64,000 nucleotides of DNA from Holtermannia corniformis (Eukaryota > Basidiomycota > Tremellomycetes > Holtermanniales). Of this stretch, positions 1 to 10,160 are shown in pieces. The position numbers and the translations under genes were made by a program. The stretch spans positions 101,965-165,964 of the forward strand of contig BCIJ01000028.1 in the NCBI GenBank assembly GCA_001599935.1, written 5' to 3'. Position 1 is the first letter of the stretch; the number at the start of each line of letters is the position of its first letter. The notes beneath the pieces are model-generated. The model saw only the letters and a program-made list of their open reading frames with translations. It was not told the DNA's origin and did not search any database.

Positions 1-3000
1 TTTCTCCGGAGCAAGTATGGCCTGGAGGTCAGCCAAGGCTCCACGAAGACATCCCACCTACCTGTTCAGCGTGATACGAGTGTAGTACCACTCGCAACTG
101 AGTAGATGCCGTTGTACGAACAGGTACGGATGGTCGGCATCGAGACTCGTGTCAGGGTTGGTCAACGAGAAAAACGACGGGAGGTTGTCACGCCACGCCA
201 GCAACTCGCGGTCGAGATTCAGAACCGTCTGGTACTCGGGCAGCTGGATGGAAAAGGTGTGGTACGCGATGCGACCCATGATGTGTGCAAGGCGGTGTCT
301 GCGGGAGTGAACAATGAGCAGCACCAAACGCCGAACTCACCGTAGGATCACGTAGGTGTAAGTCGTCGGCGTAGTCATTGGATGACCGTTGGGGTCGAAA
401 TCGCCACTCTCAATCTCTTCATCGTCTAGGTTGGCCGGTGCCCTCGTATCCGTGTGAGCATCGGAGATTGACGCCGGTCGACCGACAAGCAGGGAAGTCG
501 TCCTACCGGGTCTCAGTCTCAGTCTTGGAGGCAAACCGTCACGCACCTGTCGAGATGATACAGCATGGCCCATGCTCGCCGTCGGATCTCGATCTCGCGC
601 TTGTCCGCCAGGTTGATGACTGTGCCGTCACGGTAGAGTCCAAGCTGAAAGGCAGTAGTGAGCGGGGTCGATCCCTCGGCCGGCCGTCTGGTCAGAAGCC
701 TGCCGTTGTCAATCCACGCTCCCGCGCATCAGATCCACGCACATGTACCGCGCAGCGAGCAATCCTGCAAACAGAACATCGAGATTATCGCTTTGCAGGG
801 CTTTTGCATACTCCAGCGCCGATCTCGCCGAGCCATAGAACCGCCGTGACCATGCGACTTGTTGATCTGGGGGACCAACGAGATCCGGCGAGGCAGACAG
901 GGTAGCGATCGCGAGCTGGGAAGAGTGATAGCGGTGGTCAGCGAGGCGTAACCACCGACACTGCTCAAGCAGCTGTTGGTGCGACTACATGGTCGCACCC
1001 ACGATATACGCACCACGATGAACAGCAGCGGCAGCCACTTGAGAGTCTCTTGATCCAAAGTTGGGTGCTGGGGATCCCTTTGCAGCGCGTCGTAGAAGGC
1101 TATATAGCGTTTTTGAAACGTCGGTCGGTACATCTTGTACCGTGTCCAGCTTTACGAGTCAGCACACGATCAAGTGACGCAAATATACGTTGCGAGGGCT
1201 CAACTCACTCAATTTCCCTGCACCCGACGTCAGCTCGAGTCATCATCGAGGTAGCCTACACTGACCTGAAATACAGTTCGACCAACGAATCCGCCATGGA
1301 CCGCTCCGGCACACTGCCCATCAACCACCTCAGATGCTCGAGACCGATCCCACTCTCCTTGAGCGTGCCAAGCATCTCCTTGAGACCCCTGTTGTCCTCT
1401 GGGCGAAACTCGATCGGCGGAGGCGAATGCGCGATAAAGCCGGACGGTGGAGGCTTTTTGAGCGAGATGGAAGGCGGTTGGGGCTGTGGATGGAACAGGT
1501 CGTCGCCGGATGCTGTGGACAGGAGGGTTTGGAATGTTGGTTGCGCTTGCGACTGTGCGTGGGGCAGGGGCACATTCGAGTGAGGCGAGTGGACGAGCTG
1601 TGAGAGTAGGGTCTCGATGGCCGTTAGTCGCGAGCGGACGTCTTGATCGTATCTAGGGGTGGGTCAGCTGCGAGCGGATATAGCATATGATCCGAAGGGT
1701 GGGAGGCGGACACGACAACTCGCAGTACAGAGGGCGATTCCCACTCATCGGCGTACAGGCATACACGAGTGTGGTATCGTGTACGGCCCTTGAGTCTAGC
1801 ATGGGCAACATGCTCCCGACGCGCCACAGTTACACCAAGCCCCTTGTGCGAATGACAGTTGTGACACTCGACGTGGTCGCGTGGTTAGATCTCGCTTCGT
1901 ACCGTGCTGCGGTGGTGTAGCAAGAACTCGTTCTCATATAGATGCGGTACGTAGGCTGCCTGAGCTGGAATTCCGGCCTCCCGCGCCAGGTGACCAACGC
2001 GATTCGTCCAGTCCACTGCAGCAGATCGATCAGCTGCGTAGTGCACGCCTACTCACTCCAGCCCCGCAGCTACACAACGGTAGCTGTAAGCAGAGCTCTG
2101 CGCTATCTCGACCAATGCGCAGTAATTCACCATGAGAAGTGTGCGCTATGCCGACAAAGCCCTTGGTGGTGTTGGCGGTTGGATGCGCCGGGCGCTATCG
2201 CGACACCCCACCGCACGCTATCCTGGCAGACATGGCCTTGGCGCAAGATATGATGGTTGTTGAGGCAGTGGCGCTGACTCGCATACAGAGTATAGTTGTC
2301 CAGCCACAGCCGCAGCCGTGATGGATCAGCGGTTGGGACCTAGTGCACTGTCTTGGTCCGCTAGAACCTTTCGATCGCGACCTCGGCTCGACACGCCGCA
2401 CGCACGCCTCTAGTAATCCTGGTCGCTGTGCGCCTCGCTAGGGCAAGCACAGCCCACATCTCTTTCAAGCCTGTGTGAAGTTCGTCTACCCCACCGCGCT
2501 CACAAGCGTCTCACGGTCGGTGGTCAAAAGATCTGCGAACCGCGGCGTGAAAGAGTGTGGCCCGTGTCACGCGAGCGCGCTGGGACGACGCCAAGAGCGG
2601 TGTATACGCGTGACTGATGGATCGATGTAGATTGAAGAACCGGTCGAGTCCAAGAGTTGTCGGATGTCAACGTGAGACGTGAGAAGAGCGCGCGTATGAT
2701 GCGTTCGAGGTGGGATTGGCGCGGTGAAACACGTTCAAGATTCGAACACGAGGAGACGAGAGACGAGGAAGCGAGAGAACGAGAGCAAGAAGGCGAGTAG
2801 ACGAGAGAAAGAGGCAAAGCAAGCGAACGAGAGAGACAGAGAGAACGAGGACGAGACACAGAGAGCAACAGAGAGAGAACGACCCGACTAACGCTTGCGG
2901 GTCCTCGACGCCATTGACAAACGGTCGACAGAGGTGCGGGACTTTACGGACGATACACTGCCCGCACGGTTCTTGTCTGTCGCACTGGTGAGGCGAGGCG

Positions 3001-3501
3001 TTAGCGCTCTGTGCTTGGCCGTGCTCATGACTCGCTGACTTTTTGCTTGCGCCTGATATGACGGGTTAGCTTCACTCGGTAGTGTGCATCGTGAAAGATG
3101 GGGACATGGGTCATGGAGACTTTGGGGAGATGGAAATGGACTGACCGGTGGCACTGGCGGCGAGAGCGCGTGGTTAGCTGATTCGATGGTGGGGTAAGAG
3201 CATGTATGTACCTCTCCGCAACTGGGATGTCAGCTTGTTGCGCGGGCTGATGTGAGTTTGCTGCGAGCTGCGGTGGCACGCTGGCCATCCTACCACCCAG
3301 CCAGCCCACCAACCAGACTGACCTGAAATGGACCCTGTTCCTCTTCTTCGAGCCCTGGCCACTGTCACCGTCACCGTCCGGGACCTCTGAGCTGCTCTTG
3401 TTCTCCCTCGGTCTCTTTGGTGCGCGCTGTTTCCTGACTGGGTCCGGTAGCGACGGGTACATGACCTGTGCATCGCCAGTCGCCGCCGTCGCTGCGTCCA
3501 T
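1..3501 (-). CDS. Zn2Cys6 fungal transcription factor (3' end cut off by window edge)
   Basis: This is a nuclear DNA-binding regulator of the Gal4 type with a fungal-specific middle-homology domain. The start at 3501 opens a charged N-terminus rich in K/R. The zinc cluster reads C-x2-C-x6-C-x5-C-x2-C-x8-C (CGEC, KCDRQEPCGQC, PHLC) only after joining exons 3323-3501, 3212-3221, 3146-3153, 3040-3052 and 2893-2984; the phases fit at every junction. A 1240-nt intron (1653-2892) follows. The next exon (1266-1652) starts with a dimerisation-like helix (RLTAIETLL). The middle-homology region then follows (MYRPTFQKRYIAFYD, GLYRDG, RRRAWAMLYHLDR, YTRITLNRPYLL), the last split by an intron ending near position 22. 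The target genes and inducer cannot be told from sequence. The C-terminus lies outside the window. It shares a 199-bp promoter region with the divergent tRNA-synthetase gene. Confidence 0.85.
1653..2892 (-). other. 1240-nt intron of the Zn2Cys6 gene
   Basis: The donor is GTTAGT at 2892 and the acceptor CTAG ends at 1653, with a CTGAC branch point just upstream. Joining the exons gives GC|A, an alanine codon, and an uninterrupted linker between the zinc cluster and the helix that normally follows it. Inside I see no convincing coding stretch. The donor-proximal 140 nt (2745-2883) is a nearly pure purine run on the + strand. Confidence 0.65.
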
Positions 3502-3588
3502 GCTGTCGGTTGCTGTGGGGTGGTACAGTGCGGGGCGCAGGGCCGAACAAGACCGACACTGGCTGGCGGGGGGGTTAGTATAGGGAAC

Positions 3589-3619
3589 GGAGATAACGCC
3601 GAGTCAGGAGATAACGCCG
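3589..3619. promoter_or_regulatory. Direct repeat GGAGATAACGCCG in a divergent promoter
   Basis: Two identical 13-bp copies lie at 3589-3601 and 3607-3619, 18 bp apart (less than two helical turns), between the transcription factor start (3501) and the tRNA-synthetase start (3701). The core ATAACGCCG recurs in other promoters of this window (13814-13822, and inverted at 23881-23889 and 44494-44502). It looks like a binding site for a common activator; the factor is unknown. Confidence 0.5.
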
Positions 3620-3700
3620 CGATGCATAAACCCCTCGTGAGAGTGCCACGCTCGACTGAACCCACTCGAGATTTCAACAGCACCCGTCTACAACCTCACA

Positions 3701-6700
3701 ATGGTACGCACCGCTGTGTCCCCAGTCACACGCTGATAGCATACAGCCTACGATCGCAGTAGACAAGGCAGAGCTCTACCGCCGCCTCGAGCGCGAATAC
3801 AGTCGGTCAAGCCCGTTGGGCCGTGCGCACAGTCGTGGGCTGATGGACGACAGCGACCCAGCAGTTTGACGAGCTCTGCTTTGATTTCGGGATCGAGCTC
3901 GATGAGGATGTGAGTGTCGCTGGGTGGTGGTGCGGCTAGATCAAGACGGGTACTACACTCGGCACTATCACCACTGGGATCGCCAAGCTGAGCGACGCAA
4001 ACTGCACCGGACAGAACAGTGCCACTCGCATCGACCATCTGCCCGCGCTCTCAAGCCACTCAGAGTCAAAGCTACGTTCTCAGCGTGCCGACGCTGCACA
4101 GGCCAAAGGTTCGAGACTCGGTCGGCGTGGACGTGGCGATCATCGCGAGCCGACCTCGCCGCACATGCACGAGGTCGTTGTCGATCTGCTTCTGCGCAGC
4201 GCGTTGAACAGGGGCCATGATGACTCGGCCGCACAAGCCGCTTGATTGCGCGTTGCGCGCGTAGAGTGCCAACGACCTGATTCGAACCCACGGCTGGGAT
4301 ACTTGACGTCGATGACGGCACTATGCAGACGGGCAGTAACGACTCGTAGAGCCCAGGCTGGTTGGCTATGGATACTCCCGCCGAGCCAACCTGGCCCCAG
4401 CTTAAAGCTCGCATGCTCACTGTCGTAATTCCATCATCCTCAACGTGTTGTTCTCAAACACCTCGAGGATGGGCAGTGACGACCTACAGTGTCCAGGCTT
4501 GAGCTGCAGATTCTAGGTCTTGGGTCGCGGTCGCGGGCGATAGGTCAAGCGCCAACACAGCTCGAACAGACAGTGTAGTCGCTCTACATCTTGGTGCCGT
4601 ATCGACATATTCTTGGTCGTCGGCGCCAAACTCCCATAATGGATCTTGCTAGTCGGCGACTGGCGCGTTTACGATTTCTTAATATCAGTCCGGTCCGGCT
4701 TGCGTTCTTCAGCTGTATGGGGCCGGTGACGCGCTCAACAATTCATGACCTACCGTCGTGGATTGTCTGCGCGTCGACCGTTTTGTTCCAACGACCCGTT
4801 GATCATCAGTGCGTGGATCTAGCTATCGACCGCCGTCAGCATGGTTGGATTCGTCAAACGACCTAATGTCGTGTCTATGCTTGTGGACTAGGATTCTGCG
4901 CTCGTACAAACAAGCGCGCTCATCGGGCATGGTGGCTCATGGTGAACGTTGACGTCGCGCGCTCTGTGCGGGAATCAGCAGCTCACACCTCGCACTCATG
5001 ATCATGACCAATGATCGAGTCGGCAGGCTGCCCAACAGGGCCACTGTCGGCCTCGCCGAACTGTAGTTCTGACCTCGTTTGCGCTCGGGCAGGCTTGGGC
5101 TGTCCAGTAATCGTGACCCGCGCGCCAGAGTCACGCTAGGGCGCGGCTTCACGAGTGTTTGCTCAGTCCTAATTCCGTTCCGCCTCATGGCCACCCCTGC
5201 CCGCCAAATCACGTTAGCGTCGTTAGACTCGTCGTGAGCCGAGCAGTGTCCAGTCACATTCGTCTGCCGCGCCGTGTTCTCGCTATGCATCTGCAGCGCA
5301 CGACAACGCTGCATACTCGCAAGTACATGGCGCCTACAGCGAATTGCTGCAATTCGAGTACGCGCTAAGACTTGCTGTCGCGCCTTGTCGCTCAATGTGC
5401 ACCGATCTTCATCTGGTGTCTACAGCGTTTCTACAGGGCACGCTGGACGTCGAGTAAAGATGCGGCGTGCAGTCAAGTGACGTGACAGCCTGTGCGGCGC
5501 AATGGTCATGATGGCCCGCAGCACGCAGCACGCACCCTGCATAACGCAAACGGTTCAGTGCGTTTTGGAGGTCGGTGAGGCGAGGCGGGCTGCAGACCGA
5601 CCATGACAGTGCAAGCAATCGTTGAGAATCAATCGACCACCGCCATGGCTCATTCACGCGCACAACATCGGCTGACCCGTCGCTCAGACTACCGACGAGG
5701 TCGCCGAAGCAAAGGCAAAAGGCTTGCCTACCGATGAACCCCAGCTCAAGATTGAGATCCCTGCGAATCGGTCAGTCCATCGCACCAGTTCCGCACAACG
5801 ATCGCTCACATTGCTCAGTTACGACCTGCTCTGCCTCGAGGGCCTAGCGCGCGCACTCCGCATCTTCCTCTCCCTTTCCCCTCCGCCAACATACACCCTC
5901 TCCTCCCCCGCCGCACCCGTTGAGGTCACCATCGAGCCTTCAACGGCCCCACTCCGCCCCTTCTTCTCTGCCGCCGTTCTCCGCCTCGCCCAGCCGTTCA
6001 CAAAGGAGTCGTACGCGAGCTTCATTGATCTCCAGGACAAGCTGCATCAGAACTTGTGCCGGGGGAGGAAGCTAGTTGCAATCGGCACGCATGATCTGGA
6101 CACGCTGGAGCCGCCTTTCAGGTGAGTTGTGCGCGAGTGCCAATGGTGGCGGCGGGCACGACGATACTGACGCGTTCTAGATACATGTGCCGGGCGCCCA
6201 AAGACATCAAGTTTGCTCCGCTGAACAAGGATGTCGAATACACTGCCGAGGAGCTCATGACCGTTTACGAGGTGTGCTGCTTGACCCAAGTTGCCTAGTC
6301 TTGCTCACACCTGCAGTCGGACCGCCACCTGGCCAAGTACCTGCCCATCATCCGGGATGCACCAGCGTACCCAATCATCTATGACAAGCAGGACCGCGTG
6401 CTGTCCATGCCACCCATCATCAACTCGCAACGCAGGTCGCCCACGGAGCACCTGCACAAGCTGACATGTCGCAGATTCAAAGATCACCCTCAACACGCGA
6501 AACATCTTTATCGATGTCACAGCGATTGACCAAACCAAGCTGTGAGTTTGCGCCAGTGCCCAACAACACTGACAGCCCCAGTGACATTGTCACCAACATG
6601 GTAGCGTCAATGTTTGCCGAGTACACCCAGATTCCCTTCGAGTGCGTCAGGACATACTCACCGTTGCAGTGCTCATCGTTGCCAGGATCGAGCCCGTACT

Positions 6701-7824
6701 CATTCACCACCCCGACGGCTCGTCACGACTGCATCCTACTATTGCGCCACGGAAGACGACTGCCTCTACATCCTACATCAACGCCGCTACGGGTCTCGAC
6801 CTGACTCCGGCGGCCATCTCGACATTGCTCACACGCATGTCGCTCGATGCTTCGCCATCGCCAGCCGATCCAACAGGCGACCTCTTGGACGTGCTTGTAC
6901 CCTGCACTCGACCCGACGTCTTGCACGAATGTGACATCATGGAGGATGCGGCGATTGCGTACGGCTACAACAAGCTGCCTCAGTTCCTGCCAAAAACCAA
7001 CACGGTCGCCAAGCCGTTTCCCATCAACCGGTTGGCGGACCTGTTGCGCAAGGAGTGCGCGATGGCTGGCTGGGTCGAGGTCTTGTCGTTGATCTTGGTA
7101 AGTCTCTCGCCGAAAGATCGCAATCCGCTGACGTCGCAGTGCTCGCACGATGAAAACTTTGCGTGGCTCAACCGACCCGATCCCGGCAAGTACGCCGTGG
7201 CGCTCGCCAACCCAAAGACGGCCGAGTACCAAGTGGTGCGGACATCGCTCTTGCCTGGTCTGCTCAAGACCATGCGGGAGAACAAGTCGCTCGCTCTGCC
7301 GCTCAAGATTTTCGAGGTGTCCGACGTCGCTGTGCAAGATGACCGGGAAGAGCGCAAGTCGCGGAATTACCGACGGCTCGGCGGTCTCTACTGTGATCGC
7401 AAGGCTGGCTTTGAGGTTGTGCACGGCTTGCTGGATCGTATGATGCAGATCCTCGGCGTGCCGTACATTGCGTCGGCGCAAAGCGATGCCAAGTACGGCT
7501 ACTACATTCAGTCGGCAAACGGTGCGTATGCACGACCGCCCCGAACGCGTACTGACCGGCGCAGACCCGACATACTTCCCTGGCCGTGCCGCTGCCGTCT
7601 ACTTTCGACCAAAGCCATCAGCTCACCCATCCGAGGCCACCCCTTCGACCTCGACCTCTGGCCCGTTGCACACCATCGCGTCAACCCTCGCCTCGGCACT
7701 CCCGTCCACCACAAAAGACATCAACATTGGCTCGCTTGGCATCCTTCACCCATCCGTCCTGGAAAAGTTCGAGCTCGGCTACCCGTGCTCTGCGCTCGAG
7801 ATTGACGTCGAGCCGTTCTTGTAG
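3701..7824 (+). CDS. FRS1: Phenylalanine--tRNA ligase beta subunit, cytosolic
   Basis: This is the beta chain of the alpha2-beta2 enzyme that charges tRNA-Phe in the cytosol. Exon 1 is only the ATG (3701-3703); exon 2 (from 3747) gives the family N-terminus [14 protein letters not shown]. Exon 3 (3854-3909) gives [17 protein letters not shown], and after a 1778-nt intron exon 4 (from 5688) continues [18 protein letters not shown]. Family blocks follow in order: [16 protein letters not shown], the B3/B4 tRNA-binding region, [23 protein letters not shown], the B5 region and the catalytic-like core ([25 protein letters not shown]), ending IDVEPFL at 7824. About 12 exons; apart from the large one the introns are about 40-60 nt. 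Length (roughly 600 residues) is normal for eukaryotic PheRS beta. It converges on the coiled-coil gene, whose stop is about 125 bp away. Confidence 0.95.
3910..5687 (+). other. 1778-nt intron of the PheRS beta gene
   Basis: The donor GTGAGT follows GAT GAG GAT, and the acceptor CTCAG is preceded by a GGCTGAC branch point. The flanking exons join in phase 0 inside a conserved N-terminal block, so an intron is the simplest reading. The interior has only short unrelated ORFs, and I see no transposase, reverse transcriptase or terminal repeat. Confidence 0.7.
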
Positions 7825-7949
7825 ATTCCCTAGAGCATGCAGACGACGTGTGTGCATCATCCCGGGCATAGCGTATCTACAGCAAGCAAGTGGTACAACG
7901 GACATATGCAGAGTTGCGAATGCGTGCGGATGAACAAAGCGACAAGAGG

Positions 7950-9530
7950 TCAGGCGGCGGTACCCACGGCTGGACTGGATAGTTTCGCCGCGTCGTCGGT
8001 CTGCGCTGGTTCGGGCTGGTCGGCCTCGGCGGCCGGATCAGTCTCGGTAGTGGGCGCGCTTGGCAGCTCGGCCTCGACCTTGACCTCTGGCGCGAGGGCG
8101 ATGGGTGCGGGGTCCGAGTCGGCAGCCGCTGCGACATGTCGGTCGACGACTGTTTCCTCGGGGACGGTCCCAGCTTGCGCCTTGCCCTCAGCCTCGTCAG
8201 CCGCCTCTACCTTTGCCTCGTCCACAGCCGTCGCCTTCTTGGATCCAAAGAACGAGAACGATTTCCCGCCCGGGTTGGGCGACGGTACCGGGGGTGAACC
8301 TGGCGACACGCCCTTTGTCCACGACGCGACGAAAGACGCTAGCGGCGTCGACGATGTCGATGCTGCCGGTGGCAGTGGGAGCGTCTTGCCCGTGTCGACA
8401 GGCCCGTCATGCTGGTTCGGCTGGGGTGTCTGAGGTGGTTCGACTGAAGTCGATAGAGCCGGCGAGGCCGATGGGTCCAGCAGCGCCGTCGCCGTCGCTG
8501 CCTTGTCTTTCCACAGCCTCAGACCCCAACCTCCTGATTTTGCCTTTTTCGCCGCATCCGATCTCGGATCCAAGCCCGCCTCGGCGTCACGATCGGTTGG
8601 GAGCGGGGGAAGTCGGATGCCCTTGAGGGAATCGGTTGATGGATCGTCGTTTGTCAGATCGACAGATGTCGCGCCTTCGCCCGCGCCCGAGGCGATAAAC
8701 TCGCGCAACGCTTTCAAGCAGAGCTCGGACGCGACCCTCGCTTCTTCCGATTCGGCGAGACGGCGCTCAAGCGCGGCAATGTTGGCGCGGAGGGCGAGAG
8801 AGTCGTCAGCAGGGGGTGGTGGAAGATCGTTGATGATCACTGGGGGTGAGAGCAGTTCCTCTGTAGGCCCATCTTGCGACGAGAGGGAACGCGCAAACGG
8901 AGGGTGGGTGGCGATGGTGGGCGAGGGCGGACCGGTACCGAGTCGAAGCTCACGCAGTCCGCCCGTCCGCTTGTTAGGCGGCGAAGAGTTGACGAGGTTG
9001 GCGACCGTGTCAAAGCCCGGCTCTGACTGACTGCTGATTCGGCGGTGGCCCCGGGGCATGCTCTGACCGGCCGAGGCCGCCAAACTCTGCCGCTTGTTCC
9101 CGCCAAAGTCGACTCTGCCGCTTGCACCGGGTGAGATCTGCCCATCCCCAAGCGCGCCGAAACCAAGTCCCTCGGCTCCAACAGGGATCGCACTGACTCT
9201 TCGACGATCTTTCTCCTGCTTTTGTAGTGTCATGACGCCCCTCCTGGCCTCTTCGACTTTACTTCGGAGTAGCTCGACCGTCTCCTCTGCCGCCTCGCGT
9301 TTACGCGTCTCTTCATGTAGCTGAGCCTCGACGGCGTCCTTGGCCGCAGACAGATAAGTCATTTGATCCTTGAGCGACGCCAGCTCCGAGACAGTCAAGG
9401 CGTGGTTGGTGGCATGGGTGGCGAGTTTGGCTTGCAGCTCTTGGATCTCTGCTTTGAGAGCAAGCAGTTCAGGCGACGGTGACTCCACGGCGGGAGCGGC
9501 AGTGTCCTCGGGCTTGTCGGACTCGGGCAT
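7950..9530 (-). CDS. Coiled-coil, low-complexity protein of unknown function
   Basis: A single uninterrupted ORF of 526 residues. Residues about 20-105 form a long heptad-rich coiled coil (ELLALKAEIQELQAKL, KREAAEETVELLRSKVEEAR). A Ser/Pro-rich linker follows with basic patches (RGHRRISSQSEPGF). A second short coil lies near residues 245-275 (LRANIAALERRLAESEEARV), and the tail is acidic and Ala/Pro/Glu-rich. I recognise no catalytic domain. The layout resembles scaffold or Sec2/Rab-effector-like fungal proteins, but that is only an impression. The start at 9530 is the first Met of the open frame and is followed by an acidic stretch. It is intron-free, unlike its neighbours. Confidence 0.7.
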   Translation of the reverse strand: MPESDKPEDTAAPAVESPSPELLALKAEIQELQAKLATHATNHALTVSELASLKDQMTYLSAAKDAVEAQLHEETRKREAAEETVELLRSKVEEARRGVMTLQKQEKDRRRVSAIPVGAEGLGFGALGDGQISPGASGRVDFGGNKRQSLAASAGQSMPRGHRRISSQSEPGFDTVANLVNSSPPNKRTGGLRELRLGTGPPSPTIATHPPFARSLSSQDGPTEELLSPPVIINDLPPPPADDSLALRANIAALERRLAESEEARVASELCLKALREFIASGAGEGATSVDLTNDDPSTDSLKGIRLPPLPTDRDAEAGLDPRSDAAKKAKSGGWGLRLWKDKAATATALLDPSASPALSTSVEPPQTPQPNQHDGPVDTGKTLPLPPAASTSSTPLASFVASWTKGVSPGSPPVPSPNPGGKSFSFFGSKKATAVDEAKVEAADEAEGKAQAGTVPEETVVDRHVAAAADSDPAPIALAPEVKVEAELPSAPTTETDPAAEADQPEPAQTDDAAKLSSPAVGTAA

Positions 9531-10160
9531 CAGGCTGTGATCGAGTTAGAGCTGAGACAGGGGTAGGGTAATCGCCGACGCACGGCGATCACTGCCAGAG
9601 TGGCTGGGGCCGCTAGGACTGTTGGATCAGGCGAGGGTACTCGGTCTTGAGCTGTCTGTAGAAGATGAGCTGGTGGGAAGCACTGTCGATCGTTGACTGC
9701 AAGCGACGCGTCTAAACTCGAAACACAAACGCGGCGGGAGATTTACACTGCATGCGATCGCTGCAGTTGGAAGGGTCTGTCACCTTGACTTGGCGTCAAC
9801 CATGAGTGTTCAATCACTCGAAAGGTCGCCAGTCTCCGAGGATTGCACGAATCAGAGGCACTCGCTGGAGAGCATCGGATCTTACACTGTTTCTCGTCCT
9901 TGTCTCTACGCAATATGATATTCGGAGCGACATTGTAATTGATGAGTGATGAGCGGTGTAGCACGTCTAGGATTCACTCCCAAAGTGATCAAAGAGTTGG
10001 CGCACAGAGAGCTGGTGGTTCCTCTACACTCGTGCTGCGAATAACCTCTGCTGAGCCATCTGGATGTACAGAGATGCAGAAACATCTCACCGACAATGGT
10101 TATTGGTGCATCGACTCTTCAATAAATGAGGAATGCGATGCTACGTTTCACTGCGATTAT
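9531..10160. other. Intergenic stretch with one coding-like fragment
   Basis: Mostly no gene seen. On the minus strand a possible last exon (about 9613-9703) follows a plausible acceptor (CTTGCAG) and reads STIDSASHQLIFYRQLKTEY before a nearby stop. It looks protein-like but I could not find its upstream exons or a family. Confidence 0.3.

Noticed and set aside
378..905. 175-residue + strand ORF at the left end
   Set aside because: Antisense shadow of the transcription factor exons, whose middle-homology motifs are recognisable on the minus strand.
4262..4300. B-box-like GATTCGAACCC in the PheRS intron
   Set aside because: No pairing T stem and no A box at the right distance on either strand, so not a tRNA or SINE on this evidence.
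6642..7805. 387-residue single ORF on the + strand
   Set aside because: It is mostly the PheRS exons, but it runs through two introns (near 7096 and 7520) into out-of-frame sequence; the spliced model is preferred.
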